Assembly: GCA_036655355.1 (NCBI GenBank)
Contig: JAVVQG010000016.1
Coordinates: 1 to 64,000, forward strand
Direction: 5' to 3'
Length of the DNA: 64,000 bases
Source of the DNA: JAUNSR01 sp036655355
Lineage (GTDB): Bacteria > Bacteroidota > Bacteroidia > Bacteroidales > JAUNSR01
Below the pieces are notes generated by a model, which was not told the origin of the DNA, searched no databases, and saw nothing but the letters and a program-made list of their open reading frames with translations. This document shows positions 8,403 to 16,758 of the stretch, in pieces. The translations under genes and the position numbers were made by a program. The stretch's first letter is position 1, and each line of letters opens with the position of its first letter.

Positions 8403-9284
8403 ATGGAAGAGAAGAAAAATAAAAGTGCCGGCCTGATCGGAACCATTGCTTTTCACGCAATTCTGCTTTTTTTGCTGTTCTTTTTCGGCTTTTCGAAAAT
8501 AGAGCCGCAGGAGGAAGAGGGGATTCTGGTGATGGTGGGAGAGGTAAGCTCCTCTTCCGGATCGCAATTGCCTCAGGATCCGCAGCCTCAACCGGCACAG
8601 CCGGAAACGGAGACTACAACGATCCCGCCCGTGGCAGCCAAGCCTACCGTAGCGCCCGAAGTGAAGGAGGAAGTGGTAACGCAGGATCTGGAGGAATCAC
8701 TTGCTCTTGCCAAAGCCGAGAAGAAGGCGAAAGAGGAGAAGGAGCGCATCAAGCGGGAAGAGAATAAAAAGAAAGCCGCCGAAGAGGAGAAGATCCGTCG
8801 CGAGGAGGAGAAACGCAAGGCCGAAGAGGCGGAGCGACTGCGAATCGCCGAAGAGAAGCGACAGAAGGAGCAGGCGATCAAGAATAAAGTGGCGAATGCT
8901 TTTCAGGGGAATGCCCAAAAGGGACAGAGCGGTACCGCAACCTCCGGAACGGGAGCGCAGGGGAATCCGTTCGGGAATTCTGCTACCGGAGCCAATTCGG
9001 GAAATCCCGGTTACGGATCATACGATCTGGGAGGCCGTGGTATCCGAGGTGGTTTGCCCAAGCCATCATTCTCCGTGAACGAATCGGGTGTGGTGGTGGT
9101 GACGATCACCGTGAACGAAGAGGGAAAGGTGATCAATGCCATCGTAGGCAGAGGAACGACCACTTCATCCGCAGCGCTTCGTAACAGTGCCCTGACAGCC
9201 GCTAAGAAAGCGTTGTTCGAAGTGAAAGGCGATACGCCTACGCAGACCGGAACAATAACCTATCGTTTCGATAGTGATAACTAA
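8403..9284 (+). CDS. TonB/TolA-like energy transducer
   Basis: A 293-residue protein anchored by one membrane span near 10-30 (GTIAFHAILLFLLFFFG). A Pro/Gln/Thr-rich stretch follows, then a long, highly charged Lys/Glu/Arg helix (about 98-165), a Gly/Asn/Ser-rich linker (about 170-215), and a C-terminal TonB-like domain (about 215-293; VVVTITVNEEGKVINAIVG). The long charged helix is TolA-like, while the C-terminal fold and the position after exbBD fit a TonB-family transducer. It is the last gene of the operon. Confidence 0.87.
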   Translation: MEEKKNKSAGLIGTIAFHAILLFLLFFFGFSKIEPQEEEGILVMVGEVSSSSGSQLPQDPQPQPAQPETETTTIPPVAAKPTVAPEVKEEVVTQDLEESLALAKAEKKAKEEKERIKREENKKKAAEEEKIRREEEKRKAEEAERLRIAEEKRQKEQAIKNKVANAFQGNAQKGQSGTATSGTGAQGNPFGNSATGANSGNPGYGSYDLGGRGIRGGLPKPSFSVNESGVVVVTITVNEEGKVINAIVGRGTTTSSAALRNSALTAAKKALFEVKGDTPTQTGTITYRFDSDN

Positions 9285-9320
9285 GTATCGACCGCCCTTG
9301 GGCGATGCATCATAAAAAAA

Positions 9321-9354
9321 GCGAGAGCTTCCCGTAGAGGAGGCTCTCGCTTTT
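9321..9354. terminator. Bidirectional terminator between the tonB-like gene and asnS
   Basis: A perfect 8-bp stem GCGAGAGC / GCTCTCGC flanked by seven A on one side and TTTT on the other, between convergent genes. Confidence 0.8.
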
Positions 9355-9386
9355 GATTTGTATACCCGAGGGTCATTGGGGGTTGC

Positions 9387-10790
9387 TTAGAATTCTGCGT
9401 TTTTCGGTGTACGAGGGAACGGAATCACATCGCGGATATTCGCCATACCGGTAACGAACAACAGAAGGCGTTCGAAACCAAGACCGAATCCGGAGTGAGG
9501 AGCCGTACCGAAACGACGTGTATCCAGGTACCACCAGATGTCTTTTTCCGGCACACCCATTTCGCCTGCGCGTGTCACCAATTTTTCCAGGTTTTCCTCA
9601 CGCTGTGAACCACCGATGATCTCACCGATCTTAGGGAACAATACGTCCATCGCACGTACGGTCTTCCCATCTTCGTTCTGTTTCATGTAGAACGATTTGA
9701 TCTCTTTCGGATAGTCTGTCAGGATTACCGGACATTTGAAATGCTCCTCTACCAGGAAGCGCTCGTGCTCGGAAGCAAGATCGGCACCCCAATAGATTGG
9801 GAATTCGAATTTCTTACCTTTGGCCACCGCTTCTTCAAGGATAGCGATACCCTCTGTGTAAGGAAGGCGAACGAAGTTATTGTTTGTAACGAATTTCAGA
9901 CGTTCGATCAACTCTTTGTCATACATGTCGTTTAGGAACTGCAGGTCTTCCTGGCAGTTGTCCAAAGCCCACTGTACGCAATGTTTGATGAAATCTTCAG
10001 CCAGCGTCATGTTCTCTTCGATCTCGTTGAATGCCACTTCCGGTTCAACCATCCAGAATTCTGCAAGGTGACGCGGTGTGTTCGAGTTTTCGGCACGGAA
10101 TGTCGGTCCGAAAGTGTAAACAGAGCCCAGAGACATTGCTGCAAGTTCCGCCTCAAGCTGTCCCGATACGGTCAACGAAGCCTGTTTTCCGAAGAAATCA
10201 TTGTCGTAGTTGATGTTTCCCTGTTCGTCTTTTTTCAGATCATACAGGTTCATCGTGGTCACCTGGAACATCTGGCCCGCACCCTCACAGTCGGAAGCCG
10301 TGATGATCGGAGCGTGGAAGTAGAAGAACCCGCGTTTGTGGAAGAAATCGTGGATCGCCATCGCCATCTGGTGACGCATGCGGAACACTGCACCGAATGT
10401 GTTGGTACGTGGACGCAGGTGAGCGATTTCACGAAGGAATTCCAACGTGTGTCCTTTTTTCTGCAACGGATAAGTATTTGGATCAGCTTCACCAAGTACC
10501 TCGATCTCCTTCGCCTGGATTTCGCATTTCTGCTGTCCCTGCGATTCAACCAACGTACCGTTTACACTGATACATGCGCCGGTAGTGATTTTCTTAAGCA
10601 TCTCCTCGTCAAATCCTGCTACGTCTACCACAACCTGGATGTTTCCAAGGCATGAGCCGTCATTCAATGCGATGAAGTTTACGTTTTTATTTCCTCTTTT
10701 GGTACGCACCCAGCCCTTCGCGTTCACGGTAGTCCCGAAAGAATCACTCTTCAGCAGGTCGGTAACTTTTGTTCTACTGATTTTTTCCAT
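9387..10790 (-). CDS. asnS: Asparagine--tRNA ligase
   Basis: The enzyme charges tRNA-Asn with asparagine. The start was set at the ATG at 10790 ([13 protein letters not shown]), giving 467 residues as usual for the family; an in-frame ATG 39 bases further up adds 13 residues that do not look like AsnRS. An N-terminal OB-fold anticodon-binding domain (about 10-110) is followed by the class II catalytic core: motif 2 with [21 protein letters not shown] and motif 3 with [10 protein letters not shown] near the C-terminus. Confidence 0.96.
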   Translation of the reverse strand: MEKISRTKVTDLLKSDSFGTTVNAKGWVRTKRGNKNVNFIALNDGSCLGNIQVVVDVAGFDEEMLKKITTGACISVNGTLVESQGQQKCEIQAKEIEVLGEADPNTYPLQKKGHTLEFLREIAHLRPRTNTFGAVFRMRHQMAMAIHDFFHKRGFFYFHAPIITASDCEGAGQMFQVTTMNLYDLKKDEQGNINYDNDFFGKQASLTVSGQLEAELAAMSLGSVYTFGPTFRAENSNTPRHLAEFWMVEPEVAFNEIEENMTLAEDFIKHCVQWALDNCQEDLQFLNDMYDKELIERLKFVTNNNFVRLPYTEGIAILEEAVAKGKKFEFPIYWGADLASEHERFLVEEHFKCPVILTDYPKEIKSFYMKQNEDGKTVRAMDVLFPKIGEIIGGSQREENLEKLVTRAGEMGVPEKDIWWYLDTRRFGTAPHSGFGLGFERLLLFVTGMANIRDVIPFPRTPKNAEF

Positions 10791-10890
10791 GTTGATATCG
10801 ATTATTGAAATACCTCCTGTGATTCCCAAAAAGAATCGCAGGAGGTAAGTTCTTTAATTGTAATAATAAAAATTGTAATAATAAATTCTA

Positions 10891-12294
10891 TTATTCGAAA
10901 GCTCCCATGCGAAGCATGTTCACCTCTTGCTGTGTCAGGTAACGCCAGCGACCGCGTGGAAGGTTCTTCTTCGTCAAGCCCGCGAAATAAACACGGTCAA
11001 GTTTTGTCACACGATAGCCAAGGTGTTCGAAAATACGACGTACGATACGGTTACGTCCCGAGTGGATCTCGATACCAACCTGGTTTCTGTCCTCTTCGTT
11101 CGCATAGCTGATTGCGTCTGCGTGGATCTCTCCGTCTTCCAATTCAACACCTTCGGCGATTTTTACCAAATCATCTTCAGTGATGTCTTTATCCAACCAT
11201 ACGTGGTAGATTTTCTTTTTGATGAACTTCGGATGCGTCAGCTTAGAAGCAAGATCACCGTCGTTCGTAAGTAGCAATACACCTGTTGTATTGCGGTCAA
11301 GGCGACCAACCGGATAGATACGTTCGGAAGCTGCGCTGCGAACGATGTCCATTACGGTAAGACGGCCCTGTGGGTCATCCGAAGTGGTAACGCAGTCTTT
11401 CGGTTTGTTCAAAAGCACGTACACTTTCTTTTCTAGGGATACGGTTTGTTCGTTGAACGCTACCGTGTCGTTGCGGTGGATTTTTGTTCCCAATTCCGTA
11501 ACTACTTCGCCGTTTACCTTAACGGCTCCGTTTGCGATGAACTCATCCGCTTCACGACGCGAGCATACGCCTGCGTTCGCCAAGTATTTGTTCAAACGGA
11601 TCGGTTCGTTCGGATCGGTAAGAATATCTTTATACTCCAGCTGTTTTTTCTGGCTGTATTTTGCGTTCGGGTTGTATCCGCTGTCACGACGTTGGAATCC
11701 ACCTTCGCGCTGCTGATAGCCCCCTTCACGACGTTGGAATCCGCCCTGACGGTTGTTGTTGTATCCGCCTTCACGACGTTGGAATCCACCTTCGCGCTGT
11801 TGGAAACCGCCTTCACGACGCTGGAATCCACCCTCGCGCTGTTGGAAACCGCCTTCACGACGCTGGAATCCACCCTCGCGCTGCTGGTATCCGCCTTCGC
11901 GACGCTGGAATCCACCCTCGCGTTGTTGGTAACCACCTTCACGACGTTGGTATCCGCCTTCGCGTTGCTGGAAACCGCCTTCACGACGTTGGTATCCGCC
12001 TTCGCGTTGTTGGAAGCCGCCTTCGCGACGTTGGTATCCGCCTTCGCGCGGTTGGTATGGACGATCGCCTCCGCGGTCGTTAGAATATGAATTGCGATTG
12101 TATGTTCTTTCCTGATTGTCGAAACGTTTGTAAGGACGATCCCCTGAGTTCTCTTCAGAACGATTCAGACGGATCACTCTCGGGTTTCCTTCGCTTCTGT
12201 TATAATTGACTTTTTCAAAGTTTTCCGAACCGTCACGGCCGGTAACTTTACCCTCACTGATGCGCGGGCGTCTTTTTCCTTGTTCTCTTTCCAT
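10891..12294 (-). CDS. rluB: RsuA/RluB-type pseudouridine synthase with heptad-repeat N-terminus
   Basis: A 467-residue protein. Residues about 231-275 form an S4 RNA-binding domain (IRLNKYLANAGVCSRREADE), and the rest is an RsuA/RluB/E/F catalytic domain with the active-site Asp in YPVGRLDRNTTGVLLLTND. It should convert a uridine of ribosomal RNA to pseudouridine; the exact target (RluB or another) is inferred. The first 230 residues are unusual: a basic and acidic low-complexity lead followed by 16 copies of GG(Y/F)Q(R/Q)RE (about 85-205). Such tails occur in Bacteroidetes orthologues and may aid RNA binding. It is transcribed alone. Confidence 0.9.
   Translation of the reverse strand: MEREQGKRRPRISEGKVTGRDGSENFEKVNYNRSEGNPRVIRLNRSEENSGDRPYKRFDNQERTYNRNSYSNDRGGDRPYQPREGGYQRREGGFQQREGGYQRREGGFQQREGGYQRREGGYQQREGGFQRREGGYQQREGGFQRREGGFQQREGGFQRREGGFQQREGGFQRREGGYNNNRQGGFQRREGGYQQREGGFQRRDSGYNPNAKYSQKKQLEYKDILTDPNEPIRLNKYLANAGVCSRREADEFIANGAVKVNGEVVTELGTKIHRNDTVAFNEQTVSLEKKVYVLLNKPKDCVTTSDDPQGRLTVMDIVRSAASERIYPVGRLDRNTTGVLLLTNDGDLASKLTHPKFIKKKIYHVWLDKDITEDDLVKIAEGVELEDGEIHADAISYANEEDRNQVGIEIHSGRNRIVRRIFEHLGYRVTKLDRVYFAGLTKKNLPRGRWRYLTQQEVNMLRMGAFE
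11680..12042 (-). repeat. 21-bp coding repeats in the pseudouridine synthase gene
   Basis: Sixteen copies of a 21-bp unit encoding GG(Y/F)Q(R/Q)RE, in many places alternating RR and QQ so that a 42-bp higher-order unit appears. The array is broken once by a divergent unit (GGYNNNRQ). Copies differ at synonymous positions, so the array is not a very recent expansion throughout. Confidence 0.9.
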
Positions 12295-12439
12295 GGGGAA
12301 TTGTTTGATATTTGTAATTTAATGATTTAGCCTCGCGGCTGAATTCAATTGACTTATTGATGAAACAAATATATGTAGATTCTTGTTCGTTTGCCAAAAA
12401 AAAAACCTTTTTTATCGGGATAACGATAAAAATTACAAA

Positions 12440-12467
12440 CCGTTAGCTTGCAAAGGCAAGCTAACGG
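12440..12467 (-). terminator. Terminator of purB
   Basis: A perfect 12-bp stem CCGTTAGCTTGC / GCAAGCTAACGG with a 4-base loop, 80 bases past the purB stop; on the minus strand it is followed by a T-rich stretch (TTTGTAATTTTTA). Confidence 0.8.
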
Positions 12468-12546
12468 CTCTCTATTATTCATTTATCTGTGTAAATATGC
12501 TTTAAAGCCGAAGCTTCAGGCAGATACATCCGTAAGGCTCAACGGA

Positions 12547-13890
12547 TCAGATTCCGGTATAAGAATCCGGTGTGATTTTCTTCAGTTCGCTTTTGATTTC
12601 GTCCGAAACGGCAAGCGTATCGATGAATTCGGCGATGGTTTCGGCATTGATTCCTTTGTTGGTACGGGTAAGCGCTTTGAGTGCCTCGTAAGGCTGCGGA
12701 TATCCTTCGCGGCGAAGTACCGTCTGGATTCCTTCGGCTACCACGGCCCATGCTTTTTCAAGGTCGCCCGCAATGGCTCCTTCGTTCAGCAACAGCTTGT
12801 GAAGTCCTTTCAGAGTAGATGCGAAGGCGATCAGGATGTGTCCGAACGGAACCCCTACGTTGCGAAGAACGGTAGAGTCTGTCAAGTCGCGCTGCAAACG
12901 CGAGATCGGAAGTTTCATCGCCAGGTGGTCCAGAATCGCGTTGGCGATACCCAGGTTGCCTTCGGAGTTTTCGAAATCGATCGGGTTTACTTTGTGAGGC
13001 ATAGCGGAAGAACCCACTTCACCCTCTTTGATTTTCTGTTTGAAATACTCCATGGAGATGTACTGCCAGAAGTCTTTGTCAAGATCAAGGATGATGGTGT
13101 TGATGCGGCGAAGTCCGTCGAAAAGAGCGGCCAGGTTATCGTAGTTGGAGATTTGGGTAGTCCACTCTTCGCGAACGATACCAAGGTGATTCTTCAGGAA
13201 GTCCGCACCGAATGATTTCCAGTCGAACTGAGGGTAGGCGATGTGGTGTGCGTTGAAGTTTCCGGTAGCACCACCGAATTTTCCGGAGATAGGAGTGGCT
13301 TTAAGAAGCTCGAGTTGTTTTTCGAGGCGATAAACGAATACCATTACCTCTTTTCCCAAACGGGTAGGAGAAGCGGGCTGTCCGTGTGTTTTGGCAAGCA
13401 TCGGGATCGAAGTCCATTCGTTGGCGAATGTTTTCAAAGTGCCGATCACTTCTTCTAATGCCGGATAATAGGTTTTCTCAAGACATTCGCGGATAGACAA
13501 TGGCACCGAAGTGTTGTTGATGTCCTGCGAAGTGAGTCCGAAGTGGATGAATTCTTTGTAATCCTGAAGACCCAATTTGTCGAACTCCTCTTTAATGAAG
13601 TATTCAACCGCTTTTACGTCGTGGTTGGTAGTTCGTTCGATTGTCTTGATCCGGGCTGCGTCCTCAACAGAGAACTGCTCGTAAATTTTGCGAAGGTCTG
13701 CAAACAGGTTGTGGTTTACATTTGCCAATTGCGGCAACGGAAGTTCACAAAGAGCGATGAAGTACTCGATTTCTACTTGAACGCGGTAACGGATCAACGC
13801 GTATTCAGAAAAATAACTCGATAAAACTTCGGTCTTGTCGTGGTAGCGACCATCGACCGGTGAAATAGCCGTAAGAGGTGTCAGTTCCAT
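12547..13890 (-). CDS. purB: Adenylosuccinate lyase
   Basis: The enzyme splits SAICAR in purine synthesis and adenylosuccinate in AMP synthesis, releasing fumarate each time. The 447 residues are normal for the long (E. coli-like) PurB type. The fumarase/aspartase-superfamily signature is GSSAMPHKVNPIDFEN (about 291-306), and the conserved start ELTPLTAISPVDGRYHDKT and the HGQPASPT loop (about 165-172) are present. It is monocistronic. Confidence 0.97.
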   Translation of the reverse strand: MELTPLTAISPVDGRYHDKTEVLSSYFSEYALIRYRVQVEIEYFIALCELPLPQLANVNHNLFADLRKIYEQFSVEDAARIKTIERTTNHDVKAVEYFIKEEFDKLGLQDYKEFIHFGLTSQDINNTSVPLSIRECLEKTYYPALEEVIGTLKTFANEWTSIPMLAKTHGQPASPTRLGKEVMVFVYRLEKQLELLKATPISGKFGGATGNFNAHHIAYPQFDWKSFGADFLKNHLGIVREEWTTQISNYDNLAALFDGLRRINTIILDLDKDFWQYISMEYFKQKIKEGEVGSSAMPHKVNPIDFENSEGNLGIANAILDHLAMKLPISRLQRDLTDSTVLRNVGVPFGHILIAFASTLKGLHKLLLNEGAIAGDLEKAWAVVAEGIQTVLRREGYPQPYEALKALTRTNKGINAETIAEFIDTLAVSDEIKSELKKITPDSYTGI

Positions 13891-14000
13891 ATCAAAAATT
13901 AATTGAGTTTCAAAATTAACACATCTCGCTAAAAATTAAAGCATAAAGTGGGGTTAAAATGGGGGGTGATGAATTTTTTTGAAAAAAAGTGGTAGAAATG

Positions 14001-14032
14001 TTTGGAGGTAATTAGAAAACCTATTACTTTTG
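14001..14032 (+). promoter_or_regulatory. Promoter of the tRNA-Val locus
   Basis: TTTG at 14001-14004, a 20-base spacer and TACTTTTG at 14025-14032, a textbook Bacteroidetes promoter; the tRNA begins 28 bases downstream. Confidence 0.8.
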
Positions 14033-14060
14033 CCAACGCTTTTGAGAAACAAAGTTACAC

Positions 14061-14115
14061 GGGCTCATAGCTCAGCTGGTTCAGAGCACCTGCCTTACAA
14101 GCAGGGGGTCATAGG
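14061..14115 (+). tRNA. tRNA-Val (TAC), 5' part, broken by the assembly gap
   Basis: GGGCTCA acceptor arm, D-arm, then the anticodon arm CCTGC-CTTACAA-GCAGG with anticodon TAC, which reads valine codons. It stops in the variable/T-arm region at the run of N. Together with the 3' part after the gap it would make one complete tRNA, or it may be the first of two or more tandem copies. Confidence 0.9.
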
Positions 14116-14215
14116 NNNNNNNNNNNNNNNNNNNNNNNNNNNNNNNNNNNNNNNNNNNNNNNNNNNNNNNNNNNNNNNNNNNNNNNNNNNNNNNNNNNNN
14201 NNNNNNNNNNNNNNN
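14116..14215. other. Assembly gap of 100 N
   Basis: Exactly 100 unknown bases, the usual placeholder for a gap of unknown size. The 34 bases before it and the 34 bases after it are identical, so the gap sits in a repeated or overlapping tRNA sequence. Confidence 0.98.
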
Positions 14216-14269
14216 CAGAGCACCTGCCTTACAAGCAGGGGGTCATAGGTTCGAATCCTATTGGGCCCA
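14216..14269 (+). tRNA. tRNA-Val (TAC), 3' part after the assembly gap
   Basis: Begins inside the D-arm, repeats the same anticodon arm (TAC), and continues through the T-arm GGTTCGAATCC and the acceptor strand TGGGCCC, which pairs with GGGCTCA of the 5' part; the discriminator is A. CCA is not encoded, as is common in Bacteroidales. Confidence 0.9.
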
Positions 14270-14280
14270 CCCTTAAAACA

Positions 14281-14312
14281 AAAGCCGTTCGGATTATCCG
14301 GACGGCTTTTTT
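14281..14312 (+). terminator. Terminator of the tRNA-Val locus
   Basis: Stem AAAGCCGTTCGGA / TCCGGACGGCTTT (one mismatch) and a T-run. Confidence 0.85.
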
Positions 14313-14856
14313 CATTTTATGTGCTTTTGTGAGGACGCTTTCCCGGCAGCAAGCACAGTTTTTGAATTCTCATGGTCAATAATTGAATTCTGATCCATCA
14401 TAGGGTTTGCGGCATCGCTTTGGTTCGACCGAAGCAAGGCCTTGCTTCGACCGAACCAAAGCCTTGCTTCGACCGAAGCACCGCCTTGCATTTTGCTGTA
14501 TATAGGATCATAAATTCAATTCAAAGGATCCGTTGAAAAACCGGTAGTAACTCCTTTATAGTTCGTGAAACGATTGATCCTCTGATGCTCGATTGCGTGT
14601 TGTAATGTATTGAAAAATAGTTTATTGCGGAACGATTGTTTGCAGTTGTAAAGGTATCAAAGAATATCAAAACAGAGTAGCAGAGAGGAAAAACAATCGA
14701 AGCGAACCTCTTATTTAACAATTATTAAAAGGATTCGTTGTTTCTGAATCCGCGGTTTGCGTAACTTGCTGAAAGTTAAAGAAGTTAAACCGGTAACTCC
14801 TGCCGCGAAAGAATGGAATGGATTGAATAGAAGGGGTTTCTAAAAACGATAGAGAA
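14313..14856. other. Intergenic region of about 540 bases with a repeat island
   Basis: No convincing gene on either strand: the short open frames here lack family features and start context. It holds the 22-bp tandem repeat at 14417-14482. No integrase, transposase or duplicated tRNA end that would mark an integrated element is seen. Confidence 0.6.
14417..14482. repeat. Three tandem 22-bp units with palindromic core
   Basis: Units at 14417-14438, 14439-14460 and 14461-14482, sharing the core TTCGACCGAA. The first two units together form a near-perfect 44-bp inverted repeat (14418-14461) centred on AAGGCCTT. Confidence 0.85.
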
Positions 14857-15360
14857 ATGAGAGATACGTTCGTTTTTTCAATCCTACTTTTCGCATTTGC
14901 GATATCAATGCCTGCAAAAGGGCAGCGTAATGAGTTGAAACCTTTGCTCGATAAATCAATCTTCGACATACGTCCGCTGGATGATCAGTTGTTGCATCAG
15001 CCGCTTCATGAAGCCGTTCATCCCTCTTTTTATCTTGAGAAAAGGTTTAAAGAGTATGAGGAGTATGTGAAGAATGGGGTGGAGTTGAAGCCGTTCATGA
15101 AAGTGCCGTTGAACCTTCCTTCCGACTCACGTCAGATCTACACCTTCAAGACCTCTTCGGGACAATTGGTGACGGTTGTCAACCGTTACGTGCCCGGTTT
15201 CGGCGAAGCGTTTCGCAGTGCGAATATGGGTGTGGGAACCTCGGTGTCGTTTGATTTCAATCTTTTGGTCTATTACATGACCCATCCCGGAGCAAGGGCG
15301 CAGCGGAAGCGCACTGCCCTGAAACGTGTGCAGATTACGCAATACGTCTATCCCGACTAA
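14857..15360 (+). CDS. Hypothetical exported protein
   Basis: I do not recognise this 167-residue protein. It begins with a hydrophobic signal sequence (FVFSILLFAFAISMPAKGQ, likely cut near residue 23), so it is probably periplasmic. The mature part has an amphipathic segment rich in His, Leu and Glu (about 33-75), then a small beta-rich region (IYTFKTSSGQLVTVVNRYVP, about 89-108). The C-terminus is basic and ends QYVYPD. It is flanked by a repeat island and a terminator, so it is a single-gene unit. Function unknown. Confidence 0.75.
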   Translation: MRDTFVFSILLFAFAISMPAKGQRNELKPLLDKSIFDIRPLDDQLLHQPLHEAVHPSFYLEKRFKEYEEYVKNGVELKPFMKVPLNLPSDSRQIYTFKTSSGQLVTVVNRYVPGFGEAFRSANMGVGTSVSFDFNLLVYYMTHPGARAQRKRTALKRVQITQYVYPD

Positions 15361-15424
15361 TTTACTCCCCCTTATCCCGACGAATCCGGGAGTACAAGCC
15401 GTCTCCCTTCACTATAATTGAAAA

Positions 15425-15470
15425 AGAGGTTGTCCGAAACGTATCGTTTCAGACAACCTCTGTCGTTTTT
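15425..15470. terminator. Bidirectional terminator
   Basis: A 17-bp stem (AGAGGTTGTCCGAAACG / CGTTTCAGACAACCTCT, one mismatch) followed by GTCGTTTTT. It ends the exported-protein gene and, on the other strand, the exporter operon. Confidence 0.8.
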
Positions 15471-15502
15471 GGGCCGTTCCGCTATGCGGAAAAACTATTT
15501 TA

Positions 15503-16756
15503 TTATTCAATCACTTCCGGATCAACCTGAATGTTTTTGTCGTGCGGTTTACCAAGCATGCGCATGCTTTTGCGCAACTCCATTCGATAAACCACGCAGG
15601 CGGTAAAGAAATAGAGCAATACCAATCCCCATTCAAACAGGTAGTAGAACTTCACATCGTGCAGAGAGGCGCCGCAGGAATTCATCTGTACGAATCCCTG
15701 AATCGCATAGGTGGAAGGGATTAACGATCCGACCCATTTCCAAGCCGTCGGGATGGAAGCCCAAGGCCAGGAGATGCCCGACATGAAGAGTAGGGGGATG
15801 GACATGAAGACAAAGAACAGCATCGGCAACTCTCTGCCGCGAATCAGACACGAGAAAGTCATTCCCATGAAAATCGATGCCAGGATAAACGGCAACATGA
15901 ACAGCTCGATCTCCATGATATTTCCCAAACGGGGATAGCTGAAGAGCTGCGGTACCACAGACATCGTCCAAAAGGAGGTGAGGATGGAGATCGCCAGGAA
16001 GCACATCGCTTTGCCCAATACGATTCGGAATGTTCCGAAATAGTGGAAGTTGAGCGGTACAAGTTCTCTGTTTCTGTTTCGTTCGCGCATGCTGCCCGCT
16101 AACATTCCGATGGCCAACAGAAGGGATTGCTGGATCACCAGCACCTCTACCGCCGGCATTACGAACGTAGCGAATCCGGATGCGGGATTAAAGAGTGAGA
16201 TCGCGGTGTTCTTGATCGGATTCAGTGCCATCGACTGCTGTTTGACGGTCGCGCCAACCAATCCTTTCTCCTGGATCTGTGTATTGAACGCCGCCATTAC
16301 GTCGGTATTCGCCGAAAGGAGACTCCGGTAATAGAGCAGCGAGTTCATGTTGCTGTAGAGCGTCACATGCGATTGTATGCCACGATAGATGTTCTTCTCG
16401 AAATTACGGTCGAAGTGTAAGATACCGAAAGCGCCCTGCTCCGCGGTAACCGCTTTGGCTTCGGTCATGTTGGCGGCATACCCCGCTACTTTGGTTTGCG
16501 AGGTGGCATCCAGCATCCGGCAATACTCGCGTGAGAGCGGGGTGCGCGCCTCGTCGACCACGATGATGGGAATGTCTCGCGGAACTTCCGGATTATAAAT
16601 AAGCCCATAGATCACCGGATAGCCCAGCGGGAGAATGAACAGGAAAATCATCACACCTGCGTCCTTGAAGATCATCTTCATTTCCTGTTTCCAGACATAG
16701 GCCGCATCGAGGAATCCCTGGCGTATCGTTCCGATAAGGGAGTTTTTATTGATCAT
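15503..16756 (-). CDS. ABC-2 type permease, second copy
   Basis: A 417-residue inner-membrane protein of the ABC-2 (YhhJ/YbhR-like) type: an N-terminal span near 30-53, a large extracytoplasmic domain (about 55-195), then five hydrophobic segments from about 195 to 395. It is the last gene of a four-gene operon (tolC-like, hlyD-like, permease, permease), starting 2 bases after the previous stop. The two permeases probably form a heterodimer. No ATP-binding subunit lies in the operon, so an ATPase must come from elsewhere if this is a normal ABC exporter. Confidence 0.88.
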   Translation of the reverse strand: MINKNSLIGTIRQGFLDAAYVWKQEMKMIFKDAGVMIFLFILPLGYPVIYGLIYNPEVPRDIPIIVVDEARTPLSREYCRMLDATSQTKVAGYAANMTEAKAVTAEQGAFGILHFDRNFEKNIYRGIQSHVTLYSNMNSLLYYRSLLSANTDVMAAFNTQIQEKGLVGATVKQQSMALNPIKNTAISLFNPASGFATFVMPAVEVLVIQQSLLLAIGMLAGSMRERNRNRELVPLNFHYFGTFRIVLGKAMCFLAISILTSFWTMSVVPQLFSYPRLGNIMEIELFMLPFILASIFMGMTFSCLIRGRELPMLFFVFMSIPLLFMSGISWPWASIPTAWKWVGSLIPSTYAIQGFVQMNSCGASLHDVKFYYLFEWGLVLLYFFTACVVYRMELRKSMRMLGKPHDKNIQVDPEVIE

Positions 16757-16758
16757 AA

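Noticed and set aside
9981..10655. A 224-codon plus-strand open frame inside asnS
   Set aside because: It lies fully opposite a clear AsnRS catalytic domain and has no recognisable motif.
11446..12090. Long plus-strand open frames opposite the heptad-repeat gene
   Set aside because: They are created by the 21-bp repeat read in other frames; their translations are pure repeats with no family features, while the minus-strand frame holds S4 and pseudouridine synthase domains.
14030..14248. An open frame across the tRNA and the N gap
   Set aside because: It is made of tRNA sequence and unknown bases.
14061..14856. Genomic island inserted at the tRNA-Val
   Set aside because: No integrase or transposase and no second copy of the tRNA 3' end downstream; the repeat flanking the N run is better explained by assembly.
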